Counted from the first letter of the stretch, positions 1 to 5,165 are shown. The stretch is 7,003 nt of DNA from CAXSEF01 sp964236585 (GCA_964236585.1 CAXSFE010000149.1:1-7003), one strand, 5' to 3'. Notes: a model not told the origin generated them from the sequence alone. Made by a program: numbers and translations.

Positions 1-1298
1 TCCGGCAGGTTGCGCAGGAGGCGGAGCGTCTGGCGGCGGCGCGGGAGCGGCACGCGGAGTGGGCGGCGGAGTGGGAGCGCTGTCTGGCGGCGCTGGGGCG
101 GTCGCGGGGGGAGGCGCCGGCGTCGGTGGCCGAGGTGCTCGGCCTGTATCGCGAGCTGCGCGTCGTGCTGGACCGGGCGGAGGAGAAGCGCGACCGGGTG
201 GCGGGGATGCGGCACCGGGACACGATGTTCGCGGAGCGGGCGCTCGCCCTGTCGGCCCTGGTCGCGCCCGAGATGGGGGGGCTGATGCCGCTGGACGTGG
301 CGGAGGCGCTGGCGGGGCAGCTGAGGAAGGCGCGCGCGCTGGCGGCGAGCGAGGTCGAGAGGCGCGGCGTTCGCGACCAGGCGGTGCAGGAGCATCGCGA
401 GGCGCTGGATGCGCTGGCGCTGGCGCGTGCGGCGCTGGGGCGGGCGGTGGCCGCGACCGGGGGGGACGGGGTGATGGCGGCGGAGGCGCTGCTGCTGCGC
501 GCGGCGGAGCGGCGCGGGCACGAGGCGACGCGCGACGAGGCGCGGGCCGGACTGCTGGAGGCGGGGGCGGGGGTGGCGACCGGCGTGCTGCGGGAGGAGG
601 CGGCGTCCGTGGGGCCGGACGACCTGGAGGTGGAGGTGGCGGCGCTGGAGGCGCGCCAGCCGCTGGCGATCGCGGCGCAGAGCGCGGCGGCGGAGGAGCG
701 GCAGCAGCGGGCCGGCGAGATGGAACGGGTGCTGGCGGAGGAGGGCGCCGCGGCGGCGGCGGCGGCGGCGGAGTCGGCGGTGGCGCTGCTGGGGCGTTCG
801 CTGGACGAGGCGCTGGTGCAGCATGCGGCGGCGCTGATGCTGCGCGAGGGGCTGCGCGCGGTGGAGGCGGGGGGCGACAACAGGTTGGTCGCGCGGATCG
901 GGGCGGTGTTCTCGCTGGTGACGGGGGGGCGCTACCCGGGGCTGCGCGTGGCTGGCGCGGAGGAGAGGCGGCCGGCGCGGCTGGTGGCGGTCGAGGAGGG
1001 TGTGGAGGAGGGGGTGGAGGTCGAGGCGCTGTCGGAGGGGACGCGCGACCAGCTGTTCCTGGCGCTGCGGGTGGCGGCGATCGAGGCGGAGGTGGCGGCC
1101 GGGCCGGCGCCGCCGTTCCTGGTGGACGACGTGCTGCAGAGCTTCGACGACAGGCGGGCGGTGGCGGCGATGCGGGCGCTGCTGCCGCTCAGCGAGGGGA
1201 CGCAGGTGATCGTGCTGACGCACCACCGGCACCTGGTCGATCTTGTCGGGGCGCTGCCGGAGGGGGCGGTGCATGTGTGCGGGTTCAAGGAAGGTTGA
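1..1298 (+). CDS. YhaN/SMC-like AAA ATPase, C-terminal part (5' end outside window)
   Basis: The frame is open from the first complete codon at base 3 to TGA at 1296-1298, giving 431 residues with no stop, so the gene starts upstream; the GTG at 126 is internal. The first two thirds are Ala/Glu/Arg-rich heptad-like helix, including a poly-Ala run near 750-770, as expected of a coiled-coil arm. The C-terminal ATPase half-site follows: an ABC-type signature LSEGTRDQLFLALR (about 1029-1070), a Walker B/D-loop FLVDDVLQSFDDRR (1116-1157), and an H-loop-like VIVLTHHRHL. This arrangement is that of the YhaN/RecF/SMC family, whose members usually pair with a YhaO/SbcD-like nuclease and act on DNA ends. 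The N-terminal Walker A and any partner nuclease would lie before the window, so the exact subfamily is inferred. The stop codon sits inside the first hairpin of an intergenic repeat. Confidence 0.85.
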   Translation, partial: RQVAQEAERLAAARERHAEWAAEWERCLAALGRSRGEAPASVAEVLGLYRELRVVLDRAEEKRDRVAGMRHRDTMFAERALALSALVAPEMGGLMPLDVAEALAGQLRKARALAASEVERRGVRDQAVQEHREALDALALARAALGRAVAATGGDGVMAAEALLLRAAERRGHEATRDEARAGLLEAGAGVATGVLREEAASVGPDDLEVEVAALEARQPLAIAAQSAAAEERQQRAGEMERVLAEEGAAAAAAAAESAVALLGRSLDEALVQHAAALMLREGLRAVEAGGDNRLVARIGAVFSLVTGGRYPGLRVAGAEERRPARLVAVEEGVEEGVEVEALSEGTRDQLFLALRVAAIEAEVAAGPAPPFLVDDVLQSFDDRRAVAAMRALLPLSEGTQVIVLTHHRHLVDLVGALPEGAVHVCGFKEG

Positions 1299-1339
1299 GG
1301 CTCTGCCTCAAGCTCCGCCAAGGGCTGGGCCCTTGGATC
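1291..1339 (+). repeat. Two-hairpin intergenic repeat, copy A
   Basis: Two adjacent perfect hairpins. The first has arms TTGAGGC (1295-1301) and GCCTCAA (1305-1311) around a TCT loop, and contains the TGA stop of the ATPase gene. The second has arms CCAAGGGC (1318-1325) and GCCCTTGG (1329-1336) around TGG, then ATC. The layout (AAGG, hairpin, CYCCGC linker, larger hairpin, GATC-like end) is shared with copy C at 6955-7003 and, inverted, with copy B at 1360-1407. It may end transcription of the ATPase gene, although no T-tract follows. Confidence 0.75.
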
Positions 1340-1341
1340 GC

Positions 1342-1357
1342 CCTCTCTTAAGGGAGG
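1342..1357. repeat. Small junction hairpin between repeat copies A and B
   Basis: Arms CCTCTC (1342-1347) and GGGAGG (1352-1357), one of the six pairs being G-U, around the loop TTAA. It lies exactly between the two head-to-head repeat copies, making five consecutive hairpins in about 115 bases. Confidence 0.45.
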
Positions 1358-1359
1358 CC

Positions 1360-1407
1360 GGTCCAGGGGCGGCTCGCCCCTGGCGGGTCTGGGCAGCGCC
1401 CAGCCTT
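1360..1407 (-). repeat. Two-hairpin intergenic repeat, copy B (inverted)
   Basis: Read on the minus strand this copy starts AAGGCTGGGC, as copy C does. Its hairpins are CTGGGC/GCCCAG (1389-1394 with 1398-1403, loop AGC on plus) and CCAGGGGCG/CGCCCCTGG (1363-1371 with 1375-1383, loop GCT on plus). The second stem differs in sequence from copies A and C but remains perfectly paired. It ends 7 bases before the Shine-Dalgarno of the aldolase gene, so it would be transcribed in that gene's leader if the promoter lies upstream of it. Confidence 0.75.
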
Positions 1408-1414
1408 GCTTGCT

Positions 1415-1422
1415 GAGGGAGG
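1415..1422 (+). promoter_or_regulatory. Ribosome binding site of the aldolase gene
   Basis: GAGGGAGG ends 5 bases before the GTG at 1428. This decides the start in favour of GTG 1428 over the TTG at 1410, which would put this site inside the coding region. Confidence 0.65.
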
Positions 1423-1427
1423 CGCGC

Positions 1428-2081
1428 GTGTCGGAGGCGGACGATCGGGAGGCGGTGGTGTCGGCGTGCCGGGCGCTGGCGGCGGCGGGGCTGAACCGGG
1501 GGACGTCGGGCAACGTCAGCCTGCGGCGGGGTGGCACGGTGCTGGTGTCGCCGTCGGGGGTGGTTCCGGAGCGGCTGCGGGCGGGCGACGTGGCGGCGAT
1601 GCCGATCGGGGGCGGGGGGGCGTGGTCGGGGCCGCTGCGGCCGTCGACGGAGTGGCGGTTCCACCTGGATATCCTCCGGGCGAGGCCGGAGATGGCGGCG
1701 GTGGTGCACTGCCACCCGACGTATGCGACGGCGCTGTCGATCGCGCGGCGGGGGATCCCGGCGTGCCACTACATGATCGCGACGTTCGGGGGCGGGGACG
1801 TGCGGTGCGCGCCGTATGCGCTGTTCGGGTCGGCAGAGCTGTCGGCGCACGCGGTGGCGGCGCTGGAGGGGCGCAGCGCGTGCCTGCTGGCGAACCACGG
1901 GACGGTCGTGTGCGGGCCGAGTCTGGAGCGGGCGCTGTGGCTGGCGGTGGAGCTGGAGGTGCTGGCGGCGCAGTACTGGCACAGCCTGCCGCTGGGGCCG
2001 GTGCTGCTCGACGACGCGGAGGTGGCGGAGGCGGTCGAGGCGTTCCGGGGCTACGGGGTGCAGGGGGGGACGCCGGCTTGA
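1428..2081 (+). CDS. Class II aldolase/adducin family protein, L-fuculose-1-phosphate aldolase-like
   Basis: The product is 217 residues from GTG, close to E. coli FucA (215). The family uses a zinc ion to cleave ketose 1-phosphates retro-aldolically into DHAP and an aldehyde in the cytosol. With this start the key residues fall almost at FucA numbering: phosphate-binding GTSGNVS at 25-31 (T26, G28 and N29 as in FucA), SPSG at 41-44, catalytic acid E75 in PSTEWRFHLDI, zinc ligands H94 and H96 in VVHCHPTYA, and third ligand H157 in LLANHGT. All catalytic residues are present, so it should be active. The gene overlaps the following kinase by two bases (TTGA at 2078-2081), which suggests translational coupling. 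Substrate is not determined: fuculose-, rhamnulose-, 5-deoxyribulose- and methylthioribulose-type members share this core. Third codon positions are almost all G, as in the kinase. Confidence 0.9.
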   Translation: MSEADDREAVVSACRALAAAGLNRGTSGNVSLRRGGTVLVSPSGVVPERLRAGDVAAMPIGGGGAWSGPLRPSTEWRFHLDILRARPEMAAVVHCHPTYATALSIARRGIPACHYMIATFGGGDVRCAPYALFGSAELSAHAVAALEGRSACLLANHGTVVCGPSLERALWLAVELEVLAAQYWHSLPLGPVLLDDAEVAEAVEAFRGYGVQGGTPA

Positions 2082-3337
2082 GGGGCCGGGCCGTTGGTGT
2101 CGACGTGGGGACGTCCGGCGTGCGGGTGGCGCTGCTGGACGGGGCGGGGGAGGTGGTGGCGGGGGCGGGGTGCGCGCTGCCGGCGGGCGGGGTCGGGGAA
2201 CCGGCGCTGTGGTGGGAGGGGGTGGCGGGGGCGTTCGCAGCGCTGCGCGGGCGGGCAGAGCTGGGCGGGGTGGGGGCGGTCGCGGTGGATGGCACGTCGG
2301 GGACGGTGCTGCTGGCGGACGGGGGCGGGGCGGTGGCGGGGCGGGCCAGTCCGTATGACGCGGTGGCGAGGGACGCGGGGGTGGTGGCGCGGATCGCGGG
2401 GCTGGCGGGAGAGGAGAGTGCGGCGCGGGGGGCAGGGTCGCCGCTGGCGCGGATGCTGGAGCGGGGACGGGTGGGCGGAGGGGTGAGGCTGCTGCACCAG
2501 GCGGACTGGGTGGCGGGGCGGCTGTGCGGGCGGTTCGACGTCACGGACGAGAACAACGCGCTGAAGACGGGGTACGACCCGGTGGCGCGGGCGTGGCCGG
2601 GGTGGGTGCGGGGGCTTTGGGGGGAGGCGGGGGGCGCGCTGCCGGAGGTGGTCGAGCCGGGGGCGGCGATCGGGACGGTGCTGCCGGGGGTGGCGGGGGG
2701 ACTCGGGCTGCCGGGGGGCGTCGTCGTCGTGGCGGGGACGACGGACGGGTGCGCGGCGTTCCTGGCGACGGGGGCGGACGAGGTGGGCGACGCGGTGACG
2801 TCGCTGGGGTCGACGCTGGTGCTGAAGCAGCTGGTGGCGGGGCCGGTGTTCTCGGCGCGGCACGGGGTCTACAGCCACCGGCTGGGGGGGCGGTGGCTGG
2901 CGGGCGGGGCGTCGAACAGCGGGGGGCGGGCGCTGGCGGCGTGGTTCGACGTCGCGGCAATCGAGCGGCTGTCGGCGGGGATCGACGGGGGGGTGGCGAG
3001 CCCGATGGACTGCTATCCGCTGCATGGGCGGGGGGAGCGGTTCCCGGAGGCGGATCCGGGGCGGGAGTCGCGGGTCGGGCCGAGGCCGGAGGACGACGCG
3101 GCGTTCCTGCACGGGCTGCTGGAGGGGGTCGCGCGGGTCGAGGCGGAGGGGTACCGGCGGCTGCGGGCGCTGGGCGGGCCGGCGCTGCGGTCGCTGCGCA
3201 GCGTGGGGGGCGGGGCTGGGAACGCGGCGTGGACCGCGATCCGGGCGCGCGTCGTGGGGGCGGCGATGCTGCCGTCGCGGTCGGACCAGGCGGCGGTGGG
3301 GGTGGCGCGGCTGGCGCTGCGGGCGCTCGGCGGGTGA
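2078..3337 (+). CDS. FGGY-family carbohydrate kinase, D-ribulokinase (SePSK)-like
   Basis: The product is 419 residues from TTG at 2078, which overlaps the aldolase stop; a G-rich SD-like run (2063-2070) lies 7 bases upstream. The frame stays open far upstream, but only this start keeps the N-terminal ATP-binding strand VGVDVGTSGVR (residues 6-16) at the expected position while following the aldolase directly. Domains: first RNase H-like fold with D9; VDGTSGT at 70-76; DENNALKTGYDP at 157-168, which resembles the substrate loop of cyanobacterial and plant D-ribulose kinases; AGTTDGCAAF with the probable catalytic base D223; C-terminal adenine-binding GGGAGNAAW near 376-384. D9, D223 and the length match the ~426-residue SePSK type better than the ~490-500-residue xylulose or glycerol kinases. 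It phosphorylates a small ketose with ATP. Together with the aldolase it implies conversion of a ketose to DHAP plus an aldehyde, but the regiochemistry (1- or 5-phosphate) is unknown. Confidence 0.88.
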   Translation: MRGRAVGVDVGTSGVRVALLDGAGEVVAGAGCALPAGGVGEPALWWEGVAGAFAALRGRAELGGVGAVAVDGTSGTVLLADGGGAVAGRASPYDAVARDAGVVARIAGLAGEESAARGAGSPLARMLERGRVGGGVRLLHQADWVAGRLCGRFDVTDENNALKTGYDPVARAWPGWVRGLWGEAGGALPEVVEPGAAIGTVLPGVAGGLGLPGGVVVVAGTTDGCAAFLATGADEVGDAVTSLGSTLVLKQLVAGPVFSARHGVYSHRLGGRWLAGGASNSGGRALAAWFDVAAIERLSAGIDGGVASPMDCYPLHGRGERFPEADPGRESRVGPRPEDDAAFLHGLLEGVARVEAEGYRRLRALGGPALRSLRSVGGGAGNAAWTAIRARVVGAAMLPSRSDQAAVGVARLALRALGG

Positions 3338-3382
3338 GGCCGGGGGCGGGCCGGGGGCCTGGCGCCAGACGGATCGGGAGGG

Positions 3383-3505
3383 CTATTCCAGGCCGTGGTC
3401 GTGCAGGTAGCTGTGGAAGGCGCCGCGGTCCTGGTCGTTGTCGGCGCAGGACGCGAGGCCGAGGGACAGCAGGGCGGCGAGGAGCAGCAGGGTGCGGGGC
3501 GCCAT
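3383..3505 (-). CDS. Very small lipoprotein (40 aa)
   Basis: ATG at 3505-3503 is preceded on the minus strand by AGGA (plus 3513-3516) with a 7-base gap. The product has a short positive start (MAPR), a Leu/Ala-rich hydrophobic core and the lipobox LASC with the lipidated cysteine at residue 20. That leaves a mature peptide of only about 21 polar residues (CADNDQD... ending FHSYLHDHGLE, with three His). It should be exported and lipid-anchored, probably in the outer membrane, since Ala-Asp-Asn follows the Cys; the Asp+2 inner-membrane retention rule does not strictly apply here. Codons are strongly C-ending, like the other minus-strand gene. It converges on the kinase gene, 45 bases from its stop. 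Function is unknown. Confidence 0.72.
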   Translation of the reverse strand: MAPRTLLLLAALLSLGLASCADNDQDRGAFHSYLHDHGLE

Positions 3506-3610
3506 GGGTCGATCCTGTCGGGTTGGAGGCGGGCCTGCGGTGTGAACCGCCGGGAGCGGCGCGGGTTCGCCGGCGGGGTGGAGGACGAGGGGCGGAGGAC
3601 GAGGGCGCGC

Positions 3611-3640
3611 TTGGCCACATGCCCCGCGCCGGCGTAGGCT
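3611..3640 (+). promoter_or_regulatory. Candidate sigma70-type promoter for the 123-aa gene
   Basis: TTGGCC (3611-3616) and TAGGCT (3635-3640) are separated by 18 bases. Each matches the consensus only in part, and the leader to the start codon would be about 240 bases, so this is a weak suggestion. Confidence 0.2.
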
Positions 3641-3873
3641 TGGCGCCACGCTCGGGGTGATGCGGCGCCCGCTGGCGGGTGCGGAGCCCGGGCGTTCCCG
3701 ATCCTGCAGGTCCTGGTCCGACGCGGGGGTGCCGCCGTTGGGCGGGCCGGGGTGCGGGGGTTGCGGCGCGGGTTGCGCCGTTCTCGATCGTCCTGTCCGG
3801 GTCGGCGTCGTGCCGGCCGGACGTTGTCCCGTCGTCGCAGTCCGCGGCGGCGGCTTTGCCCGTTGCGGGCTCC

Positions 3874-3878
3874 AGGAG
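3874..3878 (+). promoter_or_regulatory. Ribosome binding site of the 123-aa gene
   Basis: AGGAG sits 7 bases before ATG 3886. It fixes that ATG as the start and rejects the in-frame extension back to 3679. Confidence 0.7.
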
Positions 3879-3885
3879 CGAGTGC

Positions 3886-4257
3886 ATGTCCGAGACACAG
3901 GTTCCCCAGGCTCCGGCCACCCAGATTCTGTCCAGCGAGACGGCGGCGATGGCGCTGCAGAACATTCCCGCGTTGATCGGGCTGGTGGCGGGCAACCGTC
4001 TGGTGACGGTCAACGCCACCATCCAGGCGGCGCTGACCAGCGCGCAGGGGGACGCGACCGGGGAGATCGTGCGGCTGAAGGCGGCGTTCGACGCGTTCGA
4101 GGCGGAGAACCCGATGGTGGCGTCGGCGCTGGATGCGGCGCGGCGGTCGAGCGTGGCGCTCGGGCTGGATTTCCCGAGCGAGGACCAGGTGGTCGCGCAG
4201 GTCAAGGCGGCGGCGGTGGACCTGATCGGGGCGCTGCTGGCGCAGCCGGCGAAGTAG
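3886..4257 (+). CDS. Conserved-looking protein of unknown function (123 aa)
   Basis: The start is set by an ideal AGGAG at 7 bases, and the gene is closed by a strong hairpin 12 bases after the stop, so it looks like a complete single-gene transcription unit. The protein begins MSETQVPQAPATQILSSETA. It has no cysteine or tryptophan and no signal peptide, and it appears mainly helical with an Ala/Val-rich middle (ALIGLVAGNRLVTVNA), a charged KAAFDAFEAE stretch and a C-terminal helix (VVAQVKAAAVDLIGALLAQ). The spacing of hydrophobic residues suggests an amphipathic helical bundle, perhaps oligomeric, in the cytosol. I do not recognise the family. Codon use fits the host (GCG, CTG, GTG), so there is no sign of recent transfer. 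Confidence 0.8.
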   Translation: MSETQVPQAPATQILSSETAAMALQNIPALIGLVAGNRLVTVNATIQAALTSAQGDATGEIVRLKAAFDAFEAENPMVASALDAARRSSVALGLDFPSEDQVVAQVKAAAVDLIGALLAQPAK

Positions 4258-4269
4258 GGCGGCCGGGCG

Positions 4270-4302
4270 GGGCAGGCGAGCGGGGCCCTGCCTCGCCTGC
4301 CC
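4270..4302 (+). terminator. Hairpin terminator after the 123-aa gene
   Basis: An 11-bp perfect stem, arms GGGCAGGCGAG (4270-4280) and CTCGCCTGCCC (4292-4302), with an 11-base loop, starts 12 bases after the stop codon. Only two T residues follow, so it would be an I-shaped terminator rather than a classic one with a U-tract. Confidence 0.6.
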
Positions 4303-4393
4303 TTCCGGTGCGGGTCGTGCAGGAGGCCGTCGGCGGTCGCCTCGATGTCCCGCACGGGCCCCGGAGAGCGCGGCAGCTTGCCTTTCGGCCGAA

Positions 4394-4452
4394 GCCAGCC
4401 TGCCGGGTCGCAGGCATCCGACGGCCGCTGGCCGCGCAACCGGCAGGCTGGC
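4394..4452. repeat. 13-bp perfect inverted repeat with an inner hairpin
   Basis: GCCAGCCTGCCGG (4394-4406) is the exact reverse complement of CCGGCAGGCTGGC (4440-4452). The 33-base interior contains a second small hairpin, CGGCC-GCT-GGCCG (about 4422-4434). This could be a structured RNA end, a terminator for transcription from either side, or a protein site. No gene directly adjoins it. Confidence 0.6.
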
Positions 4453-4628
4453 CCTCGCTGGCTGCAGGTTCTCGACGCGCCTGCAGGATGCGCGGACCTG
4501 ATGCGTGGACCTGTTCACGCAGAGGGATCCGGGAGGGGCGGCCAGCGACTCCTGCGTCGAAGGGGCGCGTGGGTTGGCCATGACCCAATTCGTGATGAAG
4601 TCCTGAAATCTTTCGGCAAGATACTGAC

Positions 4629-4634
4629 AATAAT
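4629..4634 (+). promoter_or_regulatory. Candidate -10 box upstream of the DUF6894-like gene
   Basis: AATAAT matches TATAAT at five of six positions and lies in the only AT-rich stretch before the gene, 60 bases from its ATG. No good -35 hexamer is seen at 16-18 bases; CTGAAA at 4603-4608 is 20 bases away. Confidence 0.22.
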
Positions 4635-4693
4635 CATGCATCCCCGGACCTGAATGGCCCTATGACGGAGCCCTATCATCCGGCGAACAGGCC

Positions 4694-4939
4694 ATGCCTC
4701 TATACTTTTTCGATTTCAAGGACGGCGATAGCATTGTTAATGACGACGAGGGTATTGAGCTACCCAGCATCAAGGTGGCGCAGGATGATGCGATGGATTT
4801 TGTCATAGCAACCGCGAAAGATGCTCGTCTGGCGGTGGAGAGTCGCGTGTTCGCAGTGACCGTGCGAGACGAGAGTGGTGCCGCCTTCTTCCGTGCCACG
4901 CTCACGATCGGTGTGGAGTGTCTCGACCCGCCGGCCTAG
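4694..4939 (+). CDS. DUF6894-like small protein (81 aa)
   Basis: The product starts MPLYFFDFKDGD, has DDEGIELPSIKVAQDDA (residues 17-33) and ends in a strand-rich RVFAVTVRDESGAAFFRATL segment. This is the layout of the short family often annotated DUF6894 in Rhizobiales and Rhodospirillales (MP-x-YFFD...DxEG.EL...A...V.DE.G). Family members are typically about 70-90 residues, often multicopy, and of unknown function; no signal peptide or membrane segment is visible. The start is ATG with only a weak ACAGG upstream. Codons such as CTA, ATA, ATT, GTT and GCA, rare in the neighbours, give it a clearly lower third-position GC, suggesting transfer or weak expression. Its TAG stop lies within CTAG at the left tip of the inverted-repeat element that follows. 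Family assignment is from recall. Confidence 0.8.
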   Translation: MPLYFFDFKDGDSIVNDDEGIELPSIKVAQDDAMDFVIATAKDARLAVESRVFAVTVRDESGAAFFRATLTIGVECLDPPA

Positions 4940-4994
4940 AGGGTGTCATGGCCCTGGAAGCCCGGCTTCGTGCGTCGCAGCAGGAAGGAAGCAA

Positions 4995-5016
4995 GTTCTT
5001 TCTTGAAAGAAAGAAC
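4995..5016 (+). repeat. AT-rich hairpin 1 inside the MITE-like element
   Basis: Arms GTTCTTTCTT (4995-5004) and AAGAAAGAAC (5007-5016) pair over 10 bp. A competing 9-bp pairing is possible between AAGTTCTTT (4993-5001) and AAAGAACTT (5018-5026), so two mutually exclusive folds exist. Confidence 0.7.
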
Positions 5017-5084
5017 CAAAGAACTTTCCCCGATGGGTTCGGACCTGCCCGCGTGGCCAGGGCTTCATGGGCAAAGTCTTTTTG

Positions 5085-5108
5085 CTTCTTTTTCTTCAGA
5101 AAAAGAAG
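5085..5108 (-). repeat. AT-rich hairpin 2, inverted counterpart of hairpin 1
   Basis: Arms CTTCTTTTTCT (5085-5095) and AGAAAAAGAAG (5098-5108) pair over 11 bp. Read on the minus strand the order GCAAG, T/C-rich arm, A/G-rich arm, GCAAAAAGACTTT matches hairpin 1 with its GCAAG before and CCAAAGAACTTT after. The stems differ but stay paired. TCTTTTT can also pair with the downstream AAAAAGA, echoing the alternative fold of hairpin 1. Confidence 0.65.
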
Positions 5109-5165
5109 ATTCTTGCTGTTCCTTCCCGGGCGAGGCGCTGTTGTGGGGTTCACGACACCCTCTAG

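Larger units (their letters stand above)
3506..3885. other. Divergent intergenic region between the lipoprotein and the 123-aa protein
   Basis: The 380 bases should hold the promoters and leaders of the two divergent genes. An imperfect tandem duplication is visible (GGAGGACGAGGG at 3580-3591 and 3594-3605). No convincing reading frame with a ribosome site was found, and no RNA gene is recognised. Frames run open here mainly because GC-rich DNA has few stops. Confidence 0.5.
4303..4693. other. Gene-poor region between the 123-aa gene and the DUF6894-like gene
   Basis: About 390 bases with no supported gene. Composition changes along it: GC-rich to about 4565, then markedly more AT-rich up to the next gene. 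It contains a 13-bp inverted repeat (4394-4452). Several frames are open here, but none has a start with a ribosome site or a recognisable product. Confidence 0.5.
4936..5165. mobile_element. MITE-like nested inverted-repeat element
   Basis: The outer ends are perfect 12-bp inverted repeats: CTAGAGGGTGTC (4936-4947) and GACACCCTCTAG (5154-5165), with partial match continuing (GTCATG against GTCGTG). Inside lie inverted arms GGAAGGAAGCAAG (4983-4995) and CTTGC-TG-TTCCTTCC (5112-5126), each next to an AT-rich hairpin. No open frame of its own is convincing. A TA flanking GAGGGTGTC at both ends would fit a TA target duplication as in the IS630/Tc1-mariner group, or CTAG could be the target; the palindrome prevents a choice. 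It is small, non-coding and has terminal inverted repeats, so it looks like a non-autonomous element or a composite intergenic repeat. Confidence 0.6.

Noticed and set aside
126..1298. GTG at 126 as the true start of the ATPase gene
   Set aside because: The same frame is open and coding-like back to base 3, there is no ribosome site, and the N-terminal ATPase half is missing, so the gene is truncated by the window edge.
1406..2077. Extension of the kinase frame upstream to 1406
   Set aside because: It is a Gly/Ala-rich out-of-frame reading of the aldolase gene; the kinase N-terminal motif begins just after TTG 2078.
3360..3369. CTGGCGCCAG palindrome between the convergent kinase and lipoprotein genes
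   Set aside because: A bare 10-bp palindrome without loop or T-tract cannot form a useful terminator hairpin.
3580..3605. Tandem 12-mer GGAGGACGAGGG as a regulatory repeat
   Set aside because: Only two copies of a low-complexity purine-rich word; nothing ties it to a known site.
4578..4596. HELGH (HExxH metallopeptidase-like motif) on the minus strand
   Set aside because: The surrounding frame has no other peptidase feature, no start signal, and runs into antisense of another gene; a chance motif.
2541..4641. Very long minus-strand open frames antisense to the kinase and the 123-aa gene
   Set aside because: Pro/Arg-rich composition, no ribosome sites and no motifs; these are typical shadows in GC-rich DNA.
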